Positions 36,691-47,942 of a stretch of 64,000 nt of DNA are shown here, piece by piece. Origin of the DNA: Ailanthus altissimus (lineage: Eukaryota; Streptophyta; Magnoliopsida; Sapindales; Simaroubaceae); the NCBI GenBank assembly GCA_946807835.1, contig OX327709.1, positions 20,089,501 to 20,153,500 on the forward strand, read 5' to 3'. Made by a program: the position numbers and the translations under genes. Numbering within the stretch: the first letter of the stretch is position 1; every line of letters starts with the position of its first letter. Below the pieces are notes generated by a model, which saw only the letters and a list, made by a program, of their open reading frames with translations, searched no databases and was not told where the DNA came from.

Positions 36691-37204
36691 CAATACTTGG
36701 GTTTTAATGGATCTTTCTCCTGGAAACAAGGCTATAAATTTTAAGTGGGTATTTAAAAAAAAAGTTTAAACTTGATGGTACTATAGATAAGTATAACACG
36801 AGTTAGTAGCTAAATGTTTCACACAAAAAGAAAGAATAGATTACTTTGACATATATTCACCTATTACTAATATTATGACAATTAGGATATCGATTACCTT
36901 AGCATCAATTCATAATCTAGTCATTCATCAAATGGATGTACATACTGTTTTCTTGAATGGAGATTTAAAGGAAGAAATATATATGAAATAACCTAAGGTT
37001 TTATAGTGAAAGGTCAATAACATAAAGTTTGTAAGTTAGTTAAATCTCTTTATGGTCTTAAGAAACCTACAAAGAATGGCATGAGAAATTTGATAAAGCG
37101 ATTTTACATTATGGCTTTTAGGATAAATGAGTGTGAAAATGTGTATATTATAAAGAAATCGATAGAGCACAAGTTATATTAAATTTATATGTAGATGATA
37201 TTTT
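36665..37204 (+). pseudogene. Copia-1 reverse transcriptase, N-terminal part
   Basis: The frame has NEFDSIV-stop-SNTWVLMDLSPGNKAINFKWVFKKK, then HQMDVHTVFLNGDLKEEIYMK and LYVDDI. It is cut exactly after the catalytic YVDD-I codons by the R-family LTR. The remainder (LIFGSNL...) resumes at 49487. Confidence 0.85.
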
Positions 37205-37465
37205 TATAAGGGTGTCGTTTATCTTGATTCACAACCTAAACTTATTTGATGTGTGCATATGGTACACATGTCCATTTTAGAATTTATATATATACGCATC
37301 AAATACAATATATATACACCATTTATGTATCTCATACATAAAAATTCGCAATGGAAGTTAGAAATCTAATTTTTTTAAAAATAAATATGATAAATTTTAT
37401 TCATTACACTAATGAAAAAAATATAAATCATATTAATCAATTTTATACTAATAATTGAGAATATC

Positions 37466-40266
37466 TGTAGTAACCACTTATCCACAACTGGTAAGAATAT
37501 TTATTTATATATATATAAATATACATATTTTATTTTTATATGGATGATACTTGATTTATGTATTGTTCTTAGTAATATTTATATAGATTAAGGACCTACT
37601 ATTAGTATTGGGTTTATTTGCAAGACTTTAGATTTATTTTAGGGACCAAATTGTAATACTTTAAAAGTTTTAGGGGCTAATTCGTAAATATTAAGAATTA
37701 GCCTCTTAGTATAAAAATATACATTTGAAACCCTAATTCACTCATTTTGGTTGAGCCACCTCTTTTAGAAAGAGAAAAGAGAGAAAGAAATGGGAGAGAA
37801 AGAGAAGAAGAAGAAGAAAGTTAGAATTTAAGCTTTAAGAGGTATATTATAACCCTTTCTTAGTTTTTTGGTATTAATTTAGTTAATTCCTTTAAGTTTT
37901 AATTTTTGAAAATATGTACAATTAAGGATTTGATGTGAAGTTTGTAAGATATTGTGAGAATTGAAGATGATTTATGTAGATAGCTTGATAAATCATGATG
38001 AATTACAGAATTTCTACTTGATAGTCTGTTGATCCGAAAATTTTATAAATTGTTGTGCTTCGATTCTGGTTTTAGATTTTGAATATATGAAATCAGCCAT
38101 CTCTAGAATCATTTGAGACTTTGAATTGATTGGAAATTTCAGAAATTGAATTTGTAGTGAATTTACCAAAATGACCATGAAATTTTGAAACTTTCCTGTG
38201 TTAACAGTATAATACAGTGACAAATAATTTTTGATCTGCTGAATAATCTTTAAAAATTAAAAATTTATGGAATTTGATAAGTTTATATGTCTAATATGAT
38301 ATAATCAAAATTGAGAATTTAGATCAATGTGGTTAAATTGTTATAATTTTCTAAAATGTATCAGCTCATTGTAGTATTTGATTAACATATTTTTAAAGCT
38401 ATGGAATAAAATAGTTTTAAAATATTTTTGGTACTGATTTTGAAGTACAATATTTATCATGGATTGAGATATGTATCAAGAGTAATTCTGTGATAGTTTT
38501 ATAATTTTTGAGTTAGTATATGATTTTATAAAATTGGGAGATTAAATATTGTTCAGTAAATATCTTGATCCTGTCAGGTTAATAGTTTGGATATGATGGT
38601 GTTTATAGAATGGATTGTGTAGGAATTATGATATAATATTTATATATAAGAAGTATATATGATTTAAAAATGATATATTATGATTTTGGAGTAATTGGAC
38701 ATCGTTTGATGTATAAGCAAATTTTGTTAAGTGTAAGTGGTCAGAATGACAAGTTTTGAGAAACTAAGTAATTAAACCAATTCGATGTGATAAGTGCAAT
38801 ATGTGTAATTTTGTAAGCTATTCAAAGTATTTTGTGTGAATGTTGAGGCTCATGAAAGAATTAATCTGTATTTATAGGTTAAGGAGATTTAAGCCTTGTA
38901 GCCGAAAGTGCTAAGAGGTAAGTATACTAGATTTTTTACTGAAATCACAATAAACATAGTAATTATTATGTATGATTTTGTAAATGTGGTTAGGAATATG
39001 TTTATATTATGTCAAAGTATATTTTGATATGAAATGTGAAGACATGTGTTTATAAATGTGAGCATGGACATACATAACATATATGTGTTTAACAAATGAG
39101 CTTTCAAAATGAAATGTATTTAACAAATAGAGCATTTGAAGTGTAATATGTCCATTAGAAACATTTTGTGTTTTGAGGATGCTTGAACTCACTGTTGACT
39201 TAGTAGGTATTTTATGTAATATGTGGAGCCTTTTTGTGTAGCCTTTCCTTCGGGATTGGTATATGTTATGTGTTCCGTATGTATGGAAGATCTTATTGGT
39301 ACCTTAAGGAAGAGTGAGTCATCACATTCGTGTGGTGGCGTAGTAGTGTATGTGAGAGGACTCACCAATGATCAATGTGAGGGCTTGGCTTTTACCTTCG
39401 GGCATGAGCATTATATATGTGTAATTTAAAACCTCACTTGTACTATTCCTCTCATACGGTACGTCACCTACAAGTGACATTTGGCTCATTATGTGATATG
39501 TGATATGAAAGTCCTATTAAGTAGTAGTTGAGTGATGGTATTCCGATTATATGTTTTGAAAGAATGTGTAAGCGCTTACCTGACATGTGATGTGATAAGA
39601 TTATGATTTTGATTTATCACAGCATATCATACACATGCATTGTGAACATATATGTATTTGTATTTGAGATATGAAAAACTAGTATGCTTACTGAGTTTTA
39701 TACTCATTATAGTTTATGGTGATCTTAGGTAAATAAGGTATATGTGTGCTTAGCAGATTTGGCAAGGCTTCTACTGTCCCTTGGGTTTCTTAAATTGCTA
39801 GGTTGCTGAGTGTTTCATTTGGGGACACGTAGTTTAAGATATTTGATTTGTCCTTATTGAATCAATATTTATGTATTATTTTATTGAGTGTGGTTATGGG
39901 TTGATTTTAAGTAAGAATTTGCAATGAATATATTATGGGCCTCTCGTAACAAAGTTGCTACTGGTGACGTAGTAGAGTGTTAATCTCTGAGAAAACTCTG
40001 CGTATCTCCAGTTTACTAATTGCCCCAGTCATAATTCAATTGTTATAATTCTGAAAAATTGAAATGAATGTTTAAATATTATCAATAAATGATTATGTTT
40101 ATATTTTAGGTTATGGGTTAATTTTAGTGTTGAACTTACTAATAACTTGCTAAGGATTCTTATGTTAAATTAAAGTTTGAAATTTTATACAATATTATTT
40201 ATGAGTACACATTATTGAATGAGTGTCAGTTATGTCGTATGTCAGATCTTTTGGGTCTAGGGTGAC
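37466..40266 (+). mobile_element. Tekay-2 5' LTR
   Basis: This 2801-bp LTR is very similar to 45542-47942, except that the latter lacks about 420 bp corresponding to roughly 39660-40080. Non-coding; small frames such as 39223-39429 occur in both LTRs and are chance. Confidence 0.9.
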
Positions 40267-40275
40267 AGCTTTTAG

Positions 40276-40290
40276 TGGTATCAGAGCTAA
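40276..40290 (+). other. Tekay-2 primer-binding site
   Basis: TGGTATCAGAGCTAA is an exact initiator-Met-tRNA-type site of twelve bases, nine bases after the LTR end. Confidence 0.85.
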
Positions 40291-40419
40291 GATATGATTC
40301 TGTAGACTTTTAGGTGTCAAGTCAAGGGAACTGAGTAGATGCCAAATCCTTAGAATTGTATTTGTAACTTCGTTGTGTAAATGTTTGACATCTTACTTAA
40401 ATTTTTGTATGATTTTATA

Positions 40420-40516
40420 AAGATGACACATTATCCAAGAGCTGCTAAGATTGTTGATATTGTAGATAATGGTACTTTTGTGGATCTTAATGTTACCATC
40501 TATGTTTGTTTTTAGT
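40420..40516 (+). pseudogene. Tekay-2 gag start remnant
   Basis: A short frame follows an ATG at 40422 (MTHYPRAAKIVDIVDNG). It is lost at a stop near 40515, where the foreign minus-strand segment begins. Confidence 0.35.
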
Positions 40517-40743
40517 TATGATGTCGAATATCTTATAATGATAATTTGCATGTCATAGAGCAAGTTGAGATGATTTTCTCAATGTCAAAATATATAGAAG
40601 TAAAGTATTGAAGACATCAATTGAAACAACTTTTATTGAAAAGGAAAACAACAACAACAACAATAGCAGCAACAAAATAACAGTAGAGGCTACGGAGTGA
40701 GATTTAAGTCTATTTTGCTCTTCTTCTCACTATCATGAGTAGA

Positions 40744-41341
40744 CTAATCTAACTGATACAATGTTGGATTAGACAGAAGGATAAAAGACTGTAATTGATC
40801 AATCAGTTGATCAATAGTTGGAGCAGAAATAAGAATCTGTCGTGCTAGAAATGGGATAAATTGTCTTCCCGCTGCATAGTCAAGAAAAGATAACAACACG
40901 TTATAAAAACCATTAACATTTAACAAACCAATGGGTTTTTGGTGGATTTGTAATTGTACCCATAAGGCAATTTGAAAGATTTCCTCTAAGGTCTCGAAAC
41001 CTCCTGGTAGAGCTATGAAGCCATTTGCATGCTTAAGCATTTGAGCCATTCATTCGTGCATAGATGAGACTTGTAACTCATCCCCAACTGGTTTTCCTAC
41101 AATATTTTCAATAGCTAGAGGTTTTGGAATGATCCTCAAAACTCGACTACCTTTATTGTGTGTAGCTTTTGCCACAGACCCCATTAACCTACGGTTACCT
41201 CCTCCATATACTAAATGTATATTTCGTTCAGTTAATACCTTACCAAGATTTTCTGCAGCTTTACAAACTCTTCAGTATTTCCAGGGTTGGATCCACAAAA
41301 GACACAAATTTTTGTGAATTGACGAGCGAGGTTTCCTCCAT
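40744..41341 (-). pseudogene. LOG-like cytokinin-activating enzyme, dead copy 2
   Basis: This is the fuller of two intronless LOG-like copies. From an ATG at 41341: KICVFCGSNPG-type start (after a frame change), LTERNIHLVYGGG, SRVLRIIPKPLAIENIVG, DELQVSSMHE, then a TGA where the catalytic Arg belongs. After that the frame is open for 101 codons: ANGFIALPGGFETLEEIF, KPIGLLNVNGFYNVLLSFLD and RQILISAPTIDQLIDQLQ. The nucleotide-binding PGGxGTxxE motif reads PGGFETLEE, losing a Gly. A 4-base deletion near 41265 shifts the frame. The homology with copy 1 extends past the stop codon to about 40565 and upstream to about 41400. Confidence 0.9.
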
Positions 41342-41861
41342 TATTATGCTTACCTTAATCTTTGAATGTTTTTGAGTTTGTGTAAGGATACAAAAACAAT
41401 GTATTTATAGAAACAAAAATTGATAACAGCTATGGAGCATATGTGTAAGTATGTTCAAGTATATATTTTCCTTAGTTCTTGTGAGGCAAAAAGAAAATAA
41501 TTTATAAAGGACAATAGGTCGCAAAATTTTGAATAAATATTTGTTGATATTTAAGTGTGATAAAGTTATGTCGGAAGTGTGATGAGTTAGGTAAGATGAT
41601 TAAAAAAAGTCAAATAAATGCCTATTTTATAGACTTAAGGACCTTACCGTCTCGGCACTAATGGCCGACAATGCATTTATGACTTAAAGACTTTTTGGGC
41701 TAACATTTGGACTTTTGAACTTGAGGCCAAATTAAATTTATTAATTACAAGGATTTTTGTGGTCTTAACATGGATTTTTTGGCCAATAGATTAAAAGCAG
41801 ACATGACACAAAGATAAAGCACACTTGACATAAAGATAAAACAGAAGTACTTCTATCATGA

Positions 41862-42470
41862 TTAACTGCTAAATGATGAGTAGCTTGAATTATCACTATC
41901 GTATCCTTGGGTAAAGTCATTGAATTGGGCCCAGAAACTTCTTGTGTCTGGTGATGTGGTATCCATTGAGCTGGTTCTCATCAATGCAGTTGCTTCTCTT
42001 TGGACTTCGTTGTTAGTTGAATAAGGTTGGAAATCTTGGGATAATGATAAAGTCAAGTTAGGTTGGTGAGATGTTTCATCAATCAGTATGTGGTCACCTG
42101 GCACATTGGGCTGTAGAAAGTTGTCCAGCTTTAGAGGAAGTTCATTTGGATTTGGAAAGTAATGGTGATGTCTAGAGTAGTCAGTCTCTCTTTGATGTGA
42201 TAGAGCAGCACAGATATGGTTTTTGTGAAAAATGGAATTTGCATTATTCATTATTTCAAAAATGTCTGGTGGCACATTCTCCCAAGGTGCTTGGTTATGG
42301 GGAGAGATCCATATCGAAGGTGGAATAATTTGATTTTCTTCTGCCAAGACCTTTTCAAGTGCTTTGAGCTCCATTTTGTGTTCTTCTTGGAATAAATGCA
42401 AAGAGTATGGGAAGGTGAAATAATCTTTAACAGCAGGGTAGTAATGAATCTTATGGTTTGAGAATATCAT
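41862..42470 (-). CDS. Orphan 202-codon frame, function unknown
   Basis: This is an uninterrupted frame with normal-looking composition. It is acidic and Ser/Asn-rich at its C-terminus (YDSDNSSYSSFSS), has a Trp/Pro-rich middle (SIWISPHNQAPWENVPPDIF) and lacks membrane segments. It does not belong to Tekay-2, being on the opposite strand. It lies between a pararetrovirus-like RNase H tail and the LOG relic, all on the minus strand. An upstream part of the same reading region seems to be cut by the solo LTR at 42586. I cannot assign a family. Confidence 0.4.
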   Translation of the reverse strand: MIFSNHKIHYYPAVKDYFTFPYSLHLFQEEHKMELKALEKVLAEENQIIPPSIWISPHNQAPWENVPPDIFEIMNNANSIFHKNHICAALSHQRETDYSRHHHYFPNPNELPLKLDNFLQPNVPGDHILIDETSHQPNLTLSLSQDFQPYSTNNEVQREATALMRTSSMDTTSPDTRSFWAQFNDFTQGYDSDNSSYSSFSS

Positions 42471-42585
42471 TCCTTTTCATTGGAGTAATAGGACTGTGTG
42501 CAGATGTCTGGGATTGACTGAATTGTTTACGTGCCTATACAACATGTGTTGTAGCTTGCTATTCCACCAGGATTTTGGATAAAAC

Positions 42586-44139
42586 TGTTTACGCTCAAAA
42601 TATAACGCGGCTATCGCAGTATAGATTGAGGTGTCGATCCCACGGGGAAGCTCTTGGCAAAATAGGTTGGTGAAGTAAAATATTAAAGCAGTAGCAAATG
42701 GTTAATTGATTTAAATGGATGAGATAAAATTGTCTATGAATTGAAGGAAATGTCTTATGATAATTCAAACAAGGCTTCGAGAATCATAATTATGCTTTAT
42801 AAATCTACTCTACACTTTGATTCAATGCTTATAACTCAATTGAAAGTTTCACATCCCAAATAATCAATCGGAAGATAGAAAAATATAGCACATTTGATAA
42901 TACATGCATTTGACGTAATTAAACTCTTTGCAAGCATTAACATATATCATGTTCATTTATACAAGTTATCTAAGATCGACAATATATCACTTTGACAATA
43001 TTGCAGTAAAAGATTAACTTGAATATCAAACATTTATTGCCCTTACATGTTATCCAAGATCGACAATATATCAAATTGATAATACTGCAGTAAAAGATTA
43101 ACATATAAAACAATGTAACCAGTAACAATTATAAATCAACATGAATCACATAAGAAAAGCATGACTGAACATATATGAGACATGAGAATTATAATCTCTG
43201 GATTATAGAAAATAGAATAGATAAGAGTTTAATCAAAACCAAACTTACAACATTTGTAGCTCTTGACACCGAATCAAAGTATAGAAATAGATTTATTACA
43301 CATAAAAGTTCATCTCTTAGCCTTGCCAAGAACTCTAGCCTAAATTGCAATACATGTTAATGAGAAGAAAATAAAAGAGAATTATCTCATAAAAATGTCC
43401 TAAGGGTCTCCTTATATAGGCAATGAATGGACATATGTCATGGATGACATCAATCTTCAATAATTTTAAGTCAATAACTCGTGTATCTACTTGCAGCACG
43501 TTTTTGATAATGTAAATGATCAATTCAGCTTCTGCAGCCGACATAAAAGTTGTAGAATTTTGACTCTTCTTTCTATAGGCACTGATTTCATGCAAATTGG
43601 ATGAGTATCCAATGAGATATGAGCAAAATTCCAAAGATACATCAGAATTCGGCCAACAACTATTTTACCCACTTGCAATGTGATTTGGTCCATGATAACG
43701 GCTGATTTGGACTTTACCATAAACATACGAGTTGTTGATAGTTAAGTCAGCAATTCACAGCTTCATGAATTATACCAATTAAGTACGTATTTTGTGAGAT
43801 ACGGTCCAAATACGTGAGTTAGGTCAAGCTGGGTAAGAGTTGTAGTCCGATTTTGTTGTATCTTAATTTTTGGCCCATAACATGTTGGATTTGGCTTTTC
43901 CACTATTCTTTAAATTTGTATAAGATTGAGTCATGTTGCACCGGGTTCAAGAATTTCTTCATTTCGATTTCTACATTGAGAGTTATGTCCAGTTTACCTA
44001 AACCTGTCCAAATAACATTCATTAATCACAATTTAAGAAGAACACTTTATTTCAAGCTACAAATACAGAAAATACTAAAATTAGTGACATTAAATGGTGA
44101 TTGAATCTCTTAACAACATGCATTTTCATGTGTTCATCA
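42586..44139 (+). mobile_element. Solo LTR, family S, with target duplication AAAAC
   Basis: The 1554-bp unit starts TGTTTACGCTCAAAATATAA and ends GTTCATCA. AAAAC stands at 42581-42585 and 44140-44144. It is a relative of 9367-11008. The minus-strand coding-like sequence on either side continues across it, so it interrupted an older inserted segment. Confidence 0.85.
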
Positions 44140-44144
44140 AAAAC

Positions 44145-44780
44145 CATTGAAGAAAAATGCATACATGATTTTCTTTATCATGTTACTGTATCCAATCCAG
44201 AGTATTTTGTAATGGAAGCTCCATTGCAATGATGTATAGATCCAACAGATACCAGAGTAGGTAAAGGATGAATTTTGACCATTTTTTGAGAGAAGTGATT
44301 CGATGAAGATGGAAAAATGGGTAATCCAGATTAAAAAGAGGATCGCAGATTATAGAGTAACCATACTCTTGAACTGCCTCTATTGCATAATGATGGATTA
44401 ATTCTTTAGCTGCTGAGTGAAGTGTTCTGGTTCAGATGAGCTCTGGGAGTTCAGAAGGAGTAAAAGGTACCGAAGGAGTGACTGTGAAGTTACTCATCAT
44501 GAATATGGTAAAATGGTTAGTTTTTTTTATTGCTAGAAAAATGATTGTGAGGTTTAGGCTATTTATAGAGTTTCGTGAAAGAAAATCAGCAATCGTTTTG
44601 TCCTTTCCTTTTAAGTGGATGGCGTTAAAGGAATAATTGAAAAACCATTTTTGCCATCGCAGTAATTGTGCTAGTAGAATCGTTTTTGTTTGAAACTGAG
44701 CATATTAGAAAAAGCAGACATCAATCTCAATGAGAAAATGATGTCTAATAAGATAGACTATTTTAAAGAGTTAAAGTAAG
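44145..44780 (-). pseudogene. Possible endogenous pararetrovirus fragment (RNase H tail)
   Basis: On the minus strand at about 44540-44690 a frame has LLRWQKWF followed by HLKGKDKTIADFLSRN. This pattern resembles the end of the RNase H domain in Caulimoviridae polyproteins (RWxxWF...H(I/L)KGKxNxLADFLSRE) more than that of plant gypsy elements (...ADxLSRL). Beyond it lie further weakly similar frames with several stops, interrupted by the solo LTR. It is degraded and non-coding now. The alternative is a divergent gypsy RNase H. Confidence 0.45.
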
Positions 44781-44799
44781 AGATATAATGCTGAGATCT

Positions 44800-45541
44800 A
44801 TGGTTTAAGAATCAATTGAACTAAAGGTCTTTTCATTGAAGTTGATTTCTAATCATTTAAGATAATGCCTTCAACATTGTAATTTGAATGACAACTTAGT
44901 TGCGTAAAAATGCTAAATTATTTTCATTTTGAGAATGATATTAAGGTAATGAATGATATTATAACAGATGAGTAAATGTTGAAGGGATTAAAAGTTTCAG
45001 AGGAGTTAAGAATTATATTTCAGAGGCTAGTATGGATATTCTACATCTATGTCATTATTTAATGAATAAAAGGTAAAGTGTATAGATGCCCATTAAATAT
45101 TGAACGAACGGGTGAAAAGAATAAATATATGTGTGTATAAATTTTATAATTCAACTCTATATTTATTGGTCCATTTGAGATCATTAAAGGCACAGATGAC
45201 GTAGTTGATCAACTCTTCCTTTCGTGTTATTATTATAAGTCCATAATGTGTGCCATGTGTTTTTTTTTTGGATATATGCTTTGTACTCCTCTCATATACT
45301 AAGTTATGAGTCACTTAAACTTAGAGATAATCTAATATATGAATGAGTATTTATTAGGATTTTGGGCCACAGTGAGCAAATTCTATATACCAAGAAGATT
45401 GCTTTGTAAAGATTTTATAAATAAATCATACAGTTGAAAAGGCAACTTGGGAATGAGAGGAGGAAATGAGATCTAAATATCCTTATCTATTTTCTTAAGT
45501 TATAAATTCCGAGAACGAAATTCTTATAAGGAGGGGAGAAT
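44800..45541 (+). pseudogene. Tekay-2 integrase tail, chromodomain end and polypurine tract
   Basis: The plus-strand frame reads FIGPFEIIKGTDDVVDQL near 45165, and ATWE-stop-EEEMRSKYPYLF near 45445. It is followed by GAGAACGAAATTCTTATAAG and the purine tract GGAGGGGAGAA immediately before the 3' LTR. One TGA and several frameshifts are present. Confidence 0.75.
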
Positions 45542-47942
45542 TGTAGTAACCACTTATCCACAACCGGTAAGAATAAATATTTATATATATATAAATATAC
45601 ATATTTTATTTGTATGTGGGTGATACTTGATTTATGTATTGTTATTAGTAGTTTTTATATAGATTAATGACCTACTATTAGTATTGGGTTTATTTGTAAG
45701 ACTTTAGATTTATTTTAGGGACCAAATTATAATACTTTGAAAGTTTTGGGGGCTAATTTGTAAAAACTACAAATTAGCTTCTTAGTATAAAAATACACAT
45801 TTGAACCCTAATTCACTCATTTTGATCGAGCCACTTCTTTTAGAGTGAGAAAAGAGAGAAAGAAATGGGAAAGAAAGAGAAGAAGAAGAAGAAGAAAAAA
45901 AAAACAAAAGAAGAAAGTTAGAATTTAAACTTTAAGAAGTATATTATAACCCTTTCTTAGTTTCTTGGTGTTAATTTAGTTAATTTCTTTAATTTTTGAT
46001 TTCTAAAAATATGTACAATTGAGGATTTGATGTGTATTTCGTAAGATATTGTGAGAATTGATGATGATCTATGTAGATAGCTTGATAAATCATGATGAAT
46101 TGTAGAATTTCTACTTGATAGTCTCTTGATCTAGGAATTTTATAAATTTTTGTGCTTTGATTTTGGTTTTAGATTTTAAGTACATGAAATTAGACATGTT
46201 TAATATCATTTGAGACTTTGAATCGATTGAAATTCCAGAAATTGAATTTGTAGTGAATTTACCAAAATGACCCTGAAATTTTGAAAATTTTCTATGTTAA
46301 CAGTATGATACAGTGACAAATAATTTTTGATCTGCTTAATGATCTTACAAAATTACGAATTTATAGAATATGATAATTTTATATCTCTAATATGATATTA
46401 TCAAAATTGAGAATTTAGATCAATGTGGTTAAATTGTTATGATTTTCTATAGAGTGTCAGCTTAGTGTAGTATTTGATTAACATATTTTTAAAGCTATAG
46501 AATAAAATAGTTTTAAAATACTTTTGACAGTGATTTTGAGGTGAAATATTTCTCATGAATTAAGATATGTGTCAAGAGTAATTCTGTGATATTTTTATAA
46601 TTTTTGAGTTAGTATATGATTTTATAAAATTAAGAGATTTAATACTGTTAAGTAAATATCTTGATCCTATCAGGTTAATAGTTTGGATTTGATGGTGTTT
46701 ATGGAATGGATTGTGTAGGAATTATGATATAATATTCATATATAAGAAGGATATATGAGTCAAGAATGATACATTCTGATTTTGGAGTAATTGGACAATA
46801 TTTGATGTATAAGAAAATTTTGTTAAGTCCAAGTGATCAGAATGACAGGTTTTGAGAAACTAAGTAATTAGACCAATCCGATGTGATAAGTGCAATATGT
46901 GTAATTTTTTAAGCTATTTAAAGTGTTTTGTATGAATATTGAGACTCATGAAAGGATTAATCTCCATTGATAGGTTAAGGAGATTTAAGCTTTGTAGCTG
47001 AAAGTGTTAAGAGGTAAGTATACTAGACCTTTTACTGAAATCACAATAAACATAATAATTATTATGTATGATTTTGTAAATATGGTTAAGAGTGTGTTTA
47101 TGTTATGTCAAAATATATTTTGATATGAAATGTGAAGACATGTGTTTATAAATGTGAGCATGGACATATATGACATATATGTGTTTAACAAATGAGCTTT
47201 CAAAATGAAATGAATTTAACAAATAGAGCATTTGAAGTGTAATATGTCCATTAGAAACATTTTGTGTTTTGAGGATGCTTGAACTCACTGTTGACTTAGT
47301 AGGCATTTTATGTAATATGTAGAGCCTTTTTGTGTAGCCTTTCCTTCGGGATTGGTATATGTTATGTGTTCCGTATGTAGGGAAGATCTTATTGGTACCT
47401 TAAGGAAGAGTGAGTCATCACATTCGTGTGGTGGCGTAGTAGTGCATGTGAGAGGACTCACCGATGATCAAGGTGAGGGCTTGGCTTTTACCTTCGGGCA
47501 TGAGCATTATATATGTGTAATTTAAAACCTCACTTGTACTATTCCTCTCATACGGTACGTCACCTACAAGTGACATTTGGCTCATTATGTGATATGTGAT
47601 ATGAAAGTCCTACTAAGTAGTAGTTGAGTGATGGTATTCCTATTATATGTTTTGAAAGAATGTATAAGCGCTTACCTGACATATGATTTGATAAGATTAT
47701 AATTTGATTTATCACAGCATATCATACACATGCATTGTGTACATATATGTATTGTCAATAAATGTTTATGTTTATATTTTAGGTTATGGGTTGAATTTAG
47801 TGTTGAACTTACTAATAACTTGCTAAGGATTTCTATGTTAAATTAAAGTTTGAAATTTTATGCAATATTATTTATAAGTGCACATTATTGAATGAATGTA
47901 AGTTATGTCGTGTGTCAGATCTTTTGAGTCTAGGGCATGACA
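45542..47942 (+). mobile_element. Tekay-2 3' LTR
   Basis: This 2401-bp LTR is the partner of 37466-40266. It has a deletion of about 420 bp joining TATATGTATT directly to GTCAATAAAT (about 47754). Confidence 0.9.

Larger units (their letters stand above)
37466..47942 (+). mobile_element. Tekay-2: gypsy element inside R-family copy E
   Basis: Its LTRs are at 37466-40266 and 45542-47942; both begin TGTAGTAACCACTTATCCAC and end GACA. The direct repeat ATATC flanks it (37461-37465, 47943-47947). A primer site TGGTATCAGAGCTAA lies at 40276. The 3' internal end reads IGPFEIIKG (about 45165-45200) and ATWE-stop-EEEMRSKYPYLF (about 45440-45500), typical of Tekay/Del integrase tails and chromodomains. 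Most of gag-pol is missing or replaced by a non-homologous minus-strand segment (about 40520-44800). Confidence 0.85.

Noticed and set aside
39223..39429. 68-codon plus-strand frame with several Cys residues
   Set aside because: It lies wholly inside the Tekay-2 LTR, and the corresponding stretch of the other LTR (47320-47530) has a changed frame; a chance ORF.
40744..41341. Copy 2 as a functional LOG enzyme (101-codon open frame)
   Set aside because: The catalytic Arg position is a stop, the PGGxGTxxE motif is altered, and an upstream deletion shifts the frame.
44436..44636. 66-codon plus-strand frame
   Set aside because: It is the antisense shadow of the RNase H-like minus-strand frame.
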